Part shown: positions 1-7,612 of the stretch, in pieces
Layout of the letters: each line of letters starts with the position of its first letter
How positions within the stretch are numbered: the first letter of the stretch is position 1
From: Candidatus Iainarchaeum sp.
GTDB taxonomy: Archaea > Iainarchaeota > Iainarchaeia > Iainarchaeales > VGJJ01
DNA length: 40,776 bases
Direction: 5' to 3'
NCBI GenBank assembly: GCA_016198125.1
Contig: JACQJG010000008.1
Coordinates: forward strand, 1-40,776
Program-made: the position numbers and the translations under genes
Notes under the pieces: generated by a model
The model's database searches: none
The model's input: the letters and a program-made list of their open reading frames with translations, nothing else
What the model was told of the DNA's origin: nothing

Positions 1-162
1 AAAATTATTAATGAAAGTAAATAGCATGGTTCAAGAGCACGTTTTTATGATATTTGTCGTTTTATTGCCTTTCTGTGGTGGATTAACCTATTCTATGCAA
101 TTCTATTGTGTGGGCGGAGGCTAAAAATGCTTGCATCATTCTTGCATTGTTTCAAGGTTAGT
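1..162. other. AT-rich left edge without a recognisable gene
   Basis: The first 162 bases are AT-rich and I see no convincing gene, RNA or repeat in them. The minus-strand membrane protein gene ends at 163, so this is its downstream region. It shares the low GC of the accessory block that runs to about 4.85 kb, so it probably lies inside the same integrated element, but no element end is visible here. Confidence 0.4.
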
Positions 163-936
163 TTATATAACTTTCCATTGGGTGTATTGGCATTGTGGGT
201 TAATGATTTTATATTTTCCATTAATTGGGGGTTCTGTCATATCAAAAACTAATCTTAGTGTAAGTTTTTTTGTCGGTCCGATTGTTCCATCTGGGTATAC
301 TTTTGTTTTTGATAATTCGTAAGTATCTCCAAATCCATTAGGGACACCGCAGTATAAGTAATTGGTATTTTCTCCTTCTAACTTTCCTCTTCTACAAGTC
401 ATACTGCTTGGCCATCCTTGCGGGTCTTGTTTCCATCCTTCGCCGAAGTTCGTCGATTGGAATTCCAATTGGTCGGCTTTCTCTAAAATGGTTTCCAGTT
501 CTTCATTTTCAAGAACATATGGTTTCCCCTCATTTTCATCTATAAAATTCAGCTCTGGAAAAATGCATTCCTCTGTATTGGACAAGGGTTGGGTGTTTGA
601 AGCAGGGCTATCCGCAATTGTAGCAGTTTTTGCTCCCTGTGGAGGCGAATAGAAAACTGTCCCGACTGAGAGTAGCAAGATAAATAATCCAATCTTTTTC
701 AGTAATGTAAGTTTGATGTTTGATTTTTCTTCCAGAATTTTGATTATGGGAGGGAGAAAGATGGCTCCAGATGCAATGAAAAATAATCCACTGAAAGAGC
801 CTGTAGTTAAAATGGATATTCCGCCAAGCACTATTAGTCCGCCAAAGGCCCATCCGACCCGTTTTTTGAGTGCTGATTCTTTGGCTAACTCATCTTTGGG
901 TGGTGTTTTATCTTTCGCAACCATCCCCTTCACCAT
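163..936 (-). CDS. Membrane protein with cysteine-containing extracellular domain, hypothetical
   Basis: I do not recognise this 257-residue protein. A charged, lysine-rich N-terminus is followed by three hydrophobic segments (about residues 28-45, 50-66 and 80-97) and then a polar domain of about 155 residues with several cysteines (CIFPEL, MTCRRGK, LYCGVP, NPQCQY). It is most likely held in the membrane with that domain outside and disulfide-bonded. Its ATG shares one base with the stop of the upstream secreted-protein gene (TAATG), so the two are translationally coupled. A second in-frame ATG four codons in, at 924, is a possible alternative start. The low GC matches the neighbouring integrase block, so it is probably cargo of the integrated element. 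Confidence 0.75.
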   Translation of the reverse strand: MVKGMVAKDKTPPKDELAKESALKKRVGWAFGGLIVLGGISILTTGSFSGLFFIASGAIFLPPIIKILEEKSNIKLTLLKKIGLFILLLSVGTVFYSPPQGAKTATIADSPASNTQPLSNTEECIFPELNFIDENEGKPYVLENEELETILEKADQLEFQSTNFGEGWKQDPQGWPSSMTCRRGKLEGENTNYLYCGVPNGFGDTYELSKTKVYPDGTIGPTKKLTLRLVFDMTEPPINGKYKIINPQCQYTQWKVI

Positions 937-1589
937 TAGTTTTCTTTGTACTTCCTAAATTGTGCTTTTACTTGGTCTCCAAGTGCGCGAGCTACTCCGA
1001 CCAGTTTCACTTTATTGTATTCGCTTAAATTGAGGTTCCCAGTATATATTAATGTTCCATTGTAGTATGTCTCATAGCCTGCGGGAGTTTTTCTTATTTT
1101 GTAAGTGTCAAAATTCGCAGATGGCGAATCTGCAGAAACATATTTGAAATGGTCAACGCCGTTTATTCGCTCCACGATGAAAACATTCGTGTTGTATTGC
1201 GGGTCGGTAACGTCTCGGTGTTTTTCTACGATAAGTGCATTTTGGCTATCCTTTGTAAACCAAATGCTTGCACTGGATGCACTTGCAGGCAAATCGGTCA
1301 ATGCCATTTCCACTTGCACGGATTTTTGATAGATTTTTTTTGAAATTCTTCCTTCGCTATTCCAATAACTACTGGTCGCGGTGCCTTCGATTGTTAGTAT
1401 GCGTTGATGGGCACCAGAAACAGTTATTCCATTTGTTTCTGTTTCATCCCAGATGTATCCATTCCAGAAGAATCCGTGATGTGGTTGGGCTATGCTGTAT
1501 TGTGCAAAAACTGGTTGAGAAAGGGTAATTGCAAGAACAATGAAGAGTGATAGGAAAGGAATTGTTTTATAGCCCTTTTTGCGTTCCAT
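936..1589 (-). CDS. Secreted protein with signal peptide, hypothetical
   Basis: This 217-residue protein starts with a clear signal peptide: basic MERKKGYK, a hydrophobic core at about 11-26, and a likely cleavage after VFA. The mature part is rich in beta-strand-like sequence and aromatic residues, with phrases such as YETYYNGTLIYTG that recall the concanavalin-like jelly-roll folds of LamG or glycosidase-type domains; this is resemblance only and I claim no enzyme activity. A TATA-like element (minus-strand TATTAAATATC, about 1607-1617) lies some 23 nt upstream of the ATG, which suggests a leaderless transcript. It overlaps the following membrane protein by one base and probably acts with it at the cell surface. 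Confidence 0.75.
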   Translation of the reverse strand: MERKKGYKTIPFLSLFIVLAITLSQPVFAQYSIAQPHHGFFWNGYIWDETETNGITVSGAHQRILTIEGTATSSYWNSEGRISKKIYQKSVQVEMALTDLPASASSASIWFTKDSQNALIVEKHRDVTDPQYNTNVFIVERINGVDHFKYVSADSPSANFDTYKIRKTPAGYETYYNGTLIYTGNLNLSEYNKVKLVGVARALGDQVKAQFRKYKEN

Positions 1590-1669
1590 GCTTATCTTTT
1601 GAACAAAGATATTTAATAAGGTATATGGTGTGATATATCATTATGGTATTTGATTAGGATGTATCAACT

Positions 1670-1885
1670 ATGCGTGGCGAGCAAATTCCCAAGAAAATCA
1701 TTGAATTCCTCGAAAAATGTGAATGGCCAAGCACAACAGAGGACATTGCAGGTGGAGTGGGGGTTACATGGCAAACGGCTCAAATCCACTTGTTCAAACT
1801 TCAAGCCGAAGGAAAGGTCAAATATCGAAAGGTTGGACGCCAGAATCAATGGTGGCTTGAACAGAAATACCGTAAGGAGTTCTAG
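1670..1885 (+). CDS. Small winged-helix DNA-binding protein
   Basis: This 71-residue protein is one winged helix-turn-helix domain: helix 1 at about 6-16 (KKIIEFLEKC), helix 2 with TTEDIAGG, a recognition helix with TWQTAQIHLFKL, and a wing with GKVKYRKVGRQNQWWL. The layout fits small ArsR/MarR-like archaeal regulators. It is transcribed divergently from the secreted-protein gene at 1589; the shared 80-base gap holds TATA-like elements for both directions, including the palindromic GATATATC at about 1633-1640. It is a good candidate for a local repressor of that operon or of the integrated element. The ATG at 1670 is chosen because it lies a few bases after the predicted transcription start. 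Confidence 0.75.
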   Translation: MRGEQIPKKIIEFLEKCEWPSTTEDIAGGVGVTWQTAQIHLFKLQAEGKVKYRKVGRQNQWWLEQKYRKEF

Positions 1886-1924
1886 CTAATGCTTCTTTAG
1901 CCTTTCATCTGCCTGGTTGATTTG

Positions 1925-3505
1925 TCATTCAATCGCTTGCTCGTTAATGCGTATCCTCAAATAACTAATAAGGGATTCTCCTTCAATCATGATATTTCTA
2001 CGCAGCTCAAAAAATGCTTTAACGCTGGTTGATTTACTGAACTCTTCCAATTCATTTTTGCTATGTTCTTTAACTAGTTTTTCTATAACTGGTCTTATGC
2101 CCAGATTGGCCACAATAAGGCTTGCCTCTAAGTGTTCTATGGTTTTCGGCCATTCAACATTGTCTTTGCGTAGTATAGTCTTCTCTAATAAATTGTTAAG
2201 AAACTCGTACCGTAAGAAATATGAAGAATCTTTACCTATCCTTCTAGCTGATTCTTCTATACTTTCGTGTTCGTTATATTTTTTTCTTCCTGCTTTTGGT
2301 AATTCATTTTTTATTATAGTTAATGTAACCTCATAAAGGGCTGGGTAAAAGGTTGTTGCCGCTTTATCGAGTAGGCTATTGATAAACTGGTTGTACTCTC
2401 TCACTTTGCTGTAGTAATTATTTATTCTTTCGTGTACATCGGAAGAGGATGCTAAATACAAATAATCTTTTTGAATACTATTCCATTGTTCTAATTTTAA
2501 TTTGTCTGCGATTGGTGTTTGGAGGGCCCCGGTCTTTTCTGCGACGTCGACTAAAATAGGGGTGAATATTTGAATTGCCCGTTTTGTTTTTAGGTCTTCC
2601 ATTCTCTTTCTCTCTTCAAGTTTTGATATCCCCCAAACACCAATTAGAGACCCGATGAGAGCCCCAATTAAACCAGAAAATAAAAGAGCGTAGCCTCCAG
2701 ATAGAGTGGAAAGGCCACCCGATAGTATGGGAAAAACCCAATAAAAGAACTCGCGATAAAAAATAATTAAAAGAACTATGAGAATGGTTACAAAAAAAAT
2801 CCCACTTGGAAAGTTTTCTGATGTCCCTTTGCGTTGCGTGGACCCATTCTTTTCAGAATGCGTGCAGGTGAAGGCCCAGATAAAACCAATTATTATAAGG
2901 AAGGTTATCCATTGGAAAAAAATTTTTAAAGAATTTTCTTTTTTATTCCACGTATTTATCCTGTGTTTTAAATCGTCTAGGTAGCGGTTCTCAAATATTC
3001 TGAATACCCTAGCTGAATGTTTTATTTCATCTTGCTTGGCAGGGTCTGATTTTTGGAACAAGGAATCTATGGTTGGATTTACGGTGTCCAGCTTTTTTTC
3101 TATTAGGTAATTGTATACCAAAACCTCTTTTTTGAATTCACCTTCTTTATTGCCAAGTTCATCTGAATACCCAACCAAATCACAATAGTTTTTGGCAGAT
3201 ATGGTGTTGATATCAAAAAGGGTTAATTTTTCATTTGTGCAGGAAAAGGCTTTTTCGGCGCGTTCAACAATTACATCATAATTGCTTAGCAACACGTCGC
3301 TAGTATCTTCAATTAAAATTTGAATCTCGCCATAAGTATATTTTGACTGGTTTGCTGTGGAATCTAAAGAGTCTTGGTAACTTATTGCAGCTCCTCCAAA
3401 TTGTGCTGCACCAATACTGCAAATGATTATTCCAAGTTCTAAAAAGTATTTCCATGGGGAAAGATAATCAAAAAGTATTCTTATGGGGTTTGGTATTTCA
3501 AGCAT
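1925..3505 (-). CDS. Four-TM membrane protein with long cytoplasmic helical tail, hypothetical
   Basis: I do not recognise this 526-residue protein. It has one TM segment near the N-terminus (about 18-42), an outside region of about 150 residues with cysteines (FSCTN, NYCDL), a second TM at about 195-215, and a pair of hydrophobic segments at about 232-290 ending in a Gly/Ser-rich helix (SGLIGALIGSLIGVW). From about 295 to the end it is charged and probably helical, starting with SKLEERKRMEDLK. It begins 15 bases after the recombinase stop on the same strand, so the two are probably co-transcribed. The low GC matches the accessory block. Two membrane-anchored halves with a large cytoplasmic domain could suit sensing or defence, but no diagnostic motif supports that. 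Confidence 0.75.
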   Translation of the reverse strand: MLEIPNPIRILFDYLSPWKYFLELGIIICSIGAAQFGGAAISYQDSLDSTANQSKYTYGEIQILIEDTSDVLLSNYDVIVERAEKAFSCTNEKLTLFDINTISAKNYCDLVGYSDELGNKEGEFKKEVLVYNYLIEKKLDTVNPTIDSLFQKSDPAKQDEIKHSARVFRIFENRYLDDLKHRINTWNKKENSLKIFFQWITFLIIIGFIWAFTCTHSEKNGSTQRKGTSENFPSGIFFVTILIVLLIIFYREFFYWVFPILSGGLSTLSGGYALLFSGLIGALIGSLIGVWGISKLEERKRMEDLKTKRAIQIFTPILVDVAEKTGALQTPIADKLKLEQWNSIQKDYLYLASSSDVHERINNYYSKVREYNQFINSLLDKAATTFYPALYEVTLTIIKNELPKAGRKKYNEHESIEESARRIGKDSSYFLRYEFLNNLLEKTILRKDNVEWPKTIEHLEASLIVANLGIRPVIEKLVKEHSKNELEEFSKSTSVKAFFELRRNIMIEGESLISYLRIRINEQAIE

Positions 3506-3520
3506 ATGCGGTTCAAAGTA

Positions 3521-4774
3521 CTATTCTTGAACTTGCTTTTTATTTGCATCGTAAATAGCGACTAACTTCTCAAGGTTTTTCATCTTTTCGCTTTGATATT
3601 TTATATATTCTTCTACAACTTTCTGTCTTGCCTTCATTTCAAGCGAGAATTGGTTAAATTGGTCTTCTTTCTTTAAAACTCCTTGAATAGTGATGGCTGC
3701 TCCGCAGTTTTCGCAAAGGTCGTTTGTTCCTTGGTTTTCCTTTATGCATTGATTGCAGGTTTTTACAGTCAACGTATCTTCTATTTTTTTAATGGTGGTT
3801 TTTCCCCGCATTTCATCGACTACGGAGTCCATGTCTTGGCCGGATAAGTGAATGTAAACAGAGGCAGTTTTTGAGCCGATGACCCACCCAAACCATTGGC
3901 ATAGTTGGGCGTAGCTCATGAAGTTGGCGTAGCGCGTGGCGGTTGAGTGTCGCCAGTTGTGCGGGTTCACGGCTTTTTGGATTTTAATGCGTCTTGCGAT
4001 TTTTCCTAAGTGCATTCTGCAGGCCGTGTAATTCAACCGTTCTCCGTTGTTTTTTGAGCCAATGCCAATGAAAAGAGGGCTATCAGGTCCTTGTGTCTTT
4101 GGGTGTTTGTTGAGCCACTTGGCGATGAATGGCTTGGAGTCCACCATTTTGAGTTTTCGTGCCATGGTCTTTGAATGTTGGATGGTGACACGGTAGTAGT
4201 CTCCACAATCCTCAATGTGTTTTACATCAATGGTCAGGAGTTCTCCTATTCTGCACCCCAATTCGTTTAGCATGGAAAGTATGCACTGGTCGCGTGGGTT
4301 TTGACAGGCGTTAATCATTCGTTTGACTTCTTCTTGGGTGATAAGGCTGTCGGGGAGTTTGATGTCTTTGGTTGAAACCTTGGGTTTAATCCATTTCACA
4401 CAGTCTGGGTAGTCGTCTCCTCCGTGAAGCCATTTGAAGAATTTTCGATAGCATACCAGGTACTTGTACACAGTTAAAGGGGAAAGCGTGGAATTCCCGC
4501 GCACGGCGTACACGATTTCTTCAAGGTCTTTTCGTTCCAAGGTTAAAAACGGTTTGTCCTTGAGGCTTTCTGCAAGGCCAAGCATAACTTGAAGGTGTTT
4601 TATGATGGTTGGAAGGCACAGGCCTTCGTTCACCATGTGCTGGTGGTACTGAAAGAGTGTTTCCCTGTTCTGCGTGGAGAGCGTGCTACTCATTTTGATT
4701 TTGGATAAATACGCTTCAAGGGTTCCATGGTAGTCGTGGATGTCCAACCCGTTAAATGCCGATTTTGAAACCAT
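3521..4774 (-). CDS. Tyrosine recombinase/integrase with C-terminal zinc ribbon
   Basis: This is a site-specific recombinase of the XerC/D-like phage-integrase family, acting on DNA through a tyrosine-DNA intermediate. Counting from the ATG at 4774 (417 residues), a SAM-like core-binding domain fills about 15-115. The catalytic set is R175 (GCRIGELL), K202 (QHSKTMA), H272 and R275 (HNWRHS), W297 and Y307 (SVYIHLSG). A C4 zinc ribbon follows (C340, C343, C354, C357), then a helical tail. An in-frame TTG at 4792 exists, but a GGGGG Shine-Dalgarno-like run sits just upstream of the ATG, which I prefer. The gene begins 88 bases from the 3' end of a tRNA-Arg gene, the usual place for an integrase of an element inserted in a tRNA. 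Confidence 0.9.
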   Translation of the reverse strand: MVSKSAFNGLDIHDYHGTLEAYLSKIKMSSTLSTQNRETLFQYHQHMVNEGLCLPTIIKHLQVMLGLAESLKDKPFLTLERKDLEEIVYAVRGNSTLSPLTVYKYLVCYRKFFKWLHGGDDYPDCVKWIKPKVSTKDIKLPDSLITQEEVKRMINACQNPRDQCILSMLNELGCRIGELLTIDVKHIEDCGDYYRVTIQHSKTMARKLKMVDSKPFIAKWLNKHPKTQGPDSPLFIGIGSKNNGERLNYTACRMHLGKIARRIKIQKAVNPHNWRHSTATRYANFMSYAQLCQWFGWVIGSKTASVYIHLSGQDMDSVVDEMRGKTTIKKIEDTLTVKTCNQCIKENQGTNDLCENCGAAITIQGVLKKEDQFNQFSLEMKARQKVVEEYIKYQSEKMKNLEKLVAIYDANKKQVQE

Positions 4775-4820
4775 TCTTTTGCCCCCTTTCAAAAGGGCTT
4801 CAAAGAGGGTTATGCTTGCC

Positions 4821-4839
4821 CCTAACAGCGGTAGTTAGG
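4821..4839. promoter_or_regulatory. Inverted repeat between integrase and tRNA-Arg
   Basis: CCTAAC and GTTAGG form a perfect 6-base inverted repeat with a 7-base spacer. It lies upstream of the integrase start and just beyond the 3' end of the tRNA gene. It could be an integrase arm site, an operator for the integrase promoter, or a tRNA termination element; the sequence does not decide between them. Confidence 0.4.
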
Positions 4840-4861
4840 TTATTAGAAATAGAAGGAAAAA

Positions 4862-5028
4862 CGCTCCCAGAGGGATTTGAACCCCCGTCGTCAGCTTATC
4901 ACACCCGGCAAATGCAATAGGTTGTAGGCCCGTTGGGGTTCCAACAGGAATCCCCAACCGTCCGCGGACCATCCCTACGCAATGGGATTCCGCAAGCTGA
5001 TATGCTATCCAGGCTACACCATGGGAGC
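4862..5028 (-). tRNA. tRNA-Arg(GCG), intron-containing
   Basis: The minus strand folds into a complete cloverleaf once an intron is removed. The acceptor stem is GCTCCCA/TGGGAGC. The D arm has A14, G15, G18G19 and A21, and its GTGT/GCAT stem includes two G-T pairs. The anticodon stem is TCAGC/GCTGA with loop TTGCGG-A, and the T arm is GGGGG TTCAAAT CCCTC. The anticodon reads GCG, for arginine codons CGC and CGU, and G37 fits a codon beginning with C. Exon 1 is 4990-5028 and exon 2 is 4862-4896, giving a 74-nt mature tRNA with G73 and no encoded CCA. A TATA-like CTTTAAAAG sits near 5061-5070, about 25 nt before the likely transcript start, and a T5 run follows the 3' end. The exact splice points are inferred. 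Confidence 0.85.
4897..4989 (-). other. tRNA-Arg intron (about 93 nt)
   Basis: The inserted segment lies between positions 37 and 38 of the tRNA, the canonical archaeal intron site cut by the splicing endonuclease. The intron contains a strong hairpin (GTTGGGG/CCCCAAC around an ATTCC-GGAA stem) and the self-complementary GTCCGCGGAC. The bulge-helix-bulge I can draw at the exon borders is weak and rich in G-T pairs, so the ends could shift by a base or so. Confidence 0.7.
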
Positions 5029-5103
5029 ACTGGGTTATAGAATTAAACACTCGTTAAAGTCTTTTAAAGGCATTGCATGGGCTTGCCTTAAAAAAATGTC
5101 CAC

Positions 5104-6102
5104 TCATTCTTTGGGTTCTGCCCCTGCAAGGAGTTTCCCAAGAAGGACTGCATACCCAACCCCCAAAGGTCTGAACAGCAACGAGGCAAACAGGAAGTAA
5201 ATGGAAATGCCAATAAAGGATACAAGAATCCAATAGTACTTGCCCAGCGTTTGAATGAGGGGCAACTGATTCACAAGCTGTTCAACATTGGATTGGGTGT
5301 TGGCAAGGGCCTTGTTGGCCTGCAATTGGCTTACCACGCTGGCCTTGTACGCAGGAGAATCAATGTTTTGCTGTATTTGGTCCATGGTGAGCACAAACGC
5401 CTGAACCTCCGGATCCTGTTTTGAAAGCAAGGCCTGATACGTGGGAAACGAAGTTAGCTGGGCGAGTTGGTCTTTTTGCGTGCCAATGAAAAGGTCTGCT
5501 GCCACTTCCTCCAATTGAATGTTGCCAATGCTTCCCTTGAATGCAAGGTCCTGGATTTCCTGAACCAAATCCACATTCACAGTCAAAGCAGTTCCTGCAA
5601 GGGCTATGAATACGCCTACTCCAAGGACTTGCAGTCCTCCTTTAATGCCTGCACTTGAACTGCGCAGTATCACCCATTTCTTGAGTTCTGGAATGCGCAT
5701 ATGGGTTAAGTACACGGTTGCAAGCATGGACAATACATAAAAAACACCAGCCAAAGAAAAGCCGCGAAGAGAAGGAAATGCAATCCATGCAAGCCCCAGT
5801 CCAATCACGCTTCCAAGTACAGCCAAGGCATAGGCCTGGCTTATTTGCAGATGGCGGGCCATGAGCGCGGCAATGGCATAAGAAACAGGAAGCGTTGCCA
5901 CAAACCCCCAAAAGGCCATGCTTGAAAACACTTTGAATACATTTCCAAGTTCGTTGAACTGAATGAGTTGCACAAATGAAAACCCGCTCAGGGAAAGAAA
6001 CGCAGTCCAAAGCAATGTGGAAAGCGCGAGTGCAATGCCACTCCCCACTGCCATGGGCGTAAGGGCTGGAAGAATTGTTTTTAAAGAAGGATTTGAAGGC
6101 AC
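5104..6102 (-). CDS. Multi-pass membrane protein, hypothetical
   Basis: I do not recognise this 332-residue protein. It has hydrophobic segments at about 12-35, 55-80, 85-110, 115-132, 155-175 and 287-322, so about six membrane spans. Between the fifth and last lies a polar, probably helical extracytoplasmic loop of about 110 residues, rich in Gln and Asn. The GTG start at 6102 is chosen because a GGTGA Shine-Dalgarno-like sequence sits just upstream. The gene begins 15 bases after the methionine aminopeptidase stop on the same strand, so the two are likely co-transcribed. I cannot assign it to a transporter family. Confidence 0.8.
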   Translation of the reverse strand: MPSNPSLKTILPALTPMAVGSGIALALSTLLWTAFLSLSGFSFVQLIQFNELGNVFKVFSSMAFWGFVATLPVSYAIAALMARHLQISQAYALAVLGSVIGLGLAWIAFPSLRGFSLAGVFYVLSMLATVYLTHMRIPELKKWVILRSSSAGIKGGLQVLGVGVFIALAGTALTVNVDLVQEIQDLAFKGSIGNIQLEEVAADLFIGTQKDQLAQLTSFPTYQALLSKQDPEVQAFVLTMDQIQQNIDSPAYKASVVSQLQANKALANTQSNVEQLVNQLPLIQTLGKYYWILVSFIGISIYFLFASLLFRPLGVGYAVLLGKLLAGAEPKE

Positions 6103-6117
6103 GCACGTTCACCAGGG

Positions 6118-7020
6118 TCATTGAATGAGGGGGATTACTTCATTTTCCTTTATTAAAATGCTTGTTTCTGCTTGGGTTACAATGACATTCCTGTCTTCCA
6201 CCAGCACGGGGTGCGGGCGTATTACCTGTTTTTGCAGCAGTTCGCGCATGCCCACTTTGCGCTGGAAACCAGAGATGTTGAGTTCGCGTGCAATCCATCT
6301 TTCAGCGAAGGGCAGCGTGGAATAGTTTTTTTCCACAAATGCAAGAATTTTCCGCGCAGTTTCATTTCGGACAGCCCCCGCGTTTTCCTCAAGCTGGAAT
6401 ATTTCCGTTACACCCCCATCGTGCACCATTCCTTTTCCGTTGCATGCAAAGGGTTCAAGGGCATACACGTTTCCGGCTTCCAAGGGCGTTGGATTGTTGT
6501 TGGCTATGCTGGGAAGGCTTGGCGGAAAATGCGTGTGCCATTGCGCAATTCCATGCCCGCACAGGTTTTGGATGGGCGCGAATCCTGCACCGCGAATGGT
6601 TTTTTCCACAATTGAACCGATTTCATGCAGCGTGGTTCCGGCACGCGTGATTTTCAGCGCGCCTGCAAGCGCAGCCTCGTTGGCTTGAATCATTTCACTC
6701 CATTTTCCCGAAAAATCCAAGGTGAATGCGGCGTCTGTCACGCACCCATTTATGTGAACGCCCATGTCCACTTTCAATACATCATTCTTTTCCACGGTGC
6801 TTTTGTCATCGAGCGACGGAGAATAATGGGCTGCCTGGAAGTTGCGCGACAAGTTTACAGGAAACGCAGGAGGCGCGCCTTTCCTGGCCATGAATGCTTC
6901 CAGTTCCTCCGCAACATCCAATAATTTGGATCCAACGGAAATGATTTCACGTGCATGGTCTTGGGCCTGTTTGAGTACATGCCCGGAGGCAATGAATGCC
7001 TTTTCGTTTTCGGGTTCCAT
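6118..7020 (-). CDS. map: Methionine aminopeptidase, type II
   Basis: This enzyme removes the initiator methionine from nascent proteins when the second residue is small. The 300-residue length is normal for archaeal type II enzymes. The pita-bread metallopeptidase fold shows all five metal ligands: D85 (KVDMGVH), D96 (CVTDAAF), H156 (CGHGI), E189 (ALEPF) and E285 (TQAETS). The substrate-side histidine is in AAHYSP. The alpha-helical insert typical of type II enzymes lies at about 215-275. A TATA-like element near 7045-7053 puts transcription start only a few bases before the ATG. The membrane protein gene downstream is probably in the same operon. Confidence 0.96.
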   Translation of the reverse strand: MEPENEKAFIASGHVLKQAQDHAREIISVGSKLLDVAEELEAFMARKGAPPAFPVNLSRNFQAAHYSPSLDDKSTVEKNDVLKVDMGVHINGCVTDAAFTLDFSGKWSEMIQANEAALAGALKITRAGTTLHEIGSIVEKTIRGAGFAPIQNLCGHGIAQWHTHFPPSLPSIANNNPTPLEAGNVYALEPFACNGKGMVHDGGVTEIFQLEENAGAVRNETARKILAFVEKNYSTLPFAERWIARELNISGFQRKVGMRELLQKQVIRPHPVLVEDRNVIVTQAETSILIKENEVIPLIQ

Positions 7021-7048
7021 AAAAGAGTGGTAGGGTGGAAAGGTCTTT

Positions 7049-7570
7049 TTAACGCTTTGTCCCGGCCTTTAAACCCCCTGCCATGGCCAGGGTCATGCAT
7101 GCAATGATTATCGCAGCCAAAGGATGGGTTTCAGGAATGCCAATGGAAACCCCTGGAACCACTACCGCAAGCTGGGTTTGAGCGCTGTCCAAAACAGTGC
7201 CGGTGGATGCGTCCAAGAGTTGAAGGCTTGCAGTGTACTTTCCAGGGGCCAATCCAGGTTGGGCGTATGCTTTTTCATACGTTTTTTCAATGGTCGTGTA
7301 GGCGGGAATTGCAATGGAAGAATCCAGGACGTTTTCAGTCGTGCTTTCAGGAGCCGGAAGGTCCAAGGAAAGCGTTACGGTTTGAATTGCAGAAGTTGAA
7401 TTTGTTATAACCGCATAATATGTAATGGTGCTTTCAGGTTGTGCGCCCAAAGGGTCTGCCCGGAAATCAGAAATGTACACGCCCCCGGTTTGTGCCGCAC
7501 TGTTAAAAGAAAAAAGGCCCGTGAGAAAAACAAGCACCAAAATGCCCTTTGCCTCCGCGTGTACACGCAT
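7049..7570 (-). CDS. Anchored surface protein with Ig-like domain
   Basis: This protein of 173 residues begins with a signal peptide (basic start, hydrophobic core GILVLVFLTGLFSF, likely cleavage after NSAAQ). One Ig-like beta domain follows, of the kind seen in CARDB/NEW3 modules, with alternating strands such as TITYYAVITN and GKYTASLQLLD. A C-terminal hydrophobic segment (HPLAAIIIACMTLAMAGGL) ends in basic residues, so it is a membrane-tethered surface protein. I place the start at 7570 rather than the longer in-frame ATG at 7585, because a TATA box at 7591-7600 (minus-strand GTTTTATAAG) puts the transcript start at the 7570 ATG and gives a better signal peptide. Binding partner unknown. 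Confidence 0.75.
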   Translation of the reverse strand: MRVHAEAKGILVLVFLTGLFSFNSAAQTGGVYISDFRADPLGAQPESTITYYAVITNSTSAIQTVTLSLDLPAPESTTENVLDSSIAIPAYTTIEKTYEKAYAQPGLAPGKYTASLQLLDASTGTVLDSAQTQLAVVVPGVSIGIPETHPLAAIIIACMTLAMAGGLKAGTKR

Positions 7571-7612
7571 GAAAAGCCTATACATCCCAGCTTATAAAAC
7601 GTTTACTTTTTA

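Noticed and set aside
4862-5028. tRNA read as Ala(TGC) by shifting the anticodon stem
   Set aside because: That alignment needs an A-C mismatch in the anticodon stem; the GCG reading gives five good pairs, U33 and G37.
5642-6121. Minus-strand open frame of 159 codons overlapping the membrane protein
   Set aside because: It shares the same DNA in another frame and has no hydrophobic or domain pattern; the GTG frame with Shine-Dalgarno is the real gene.
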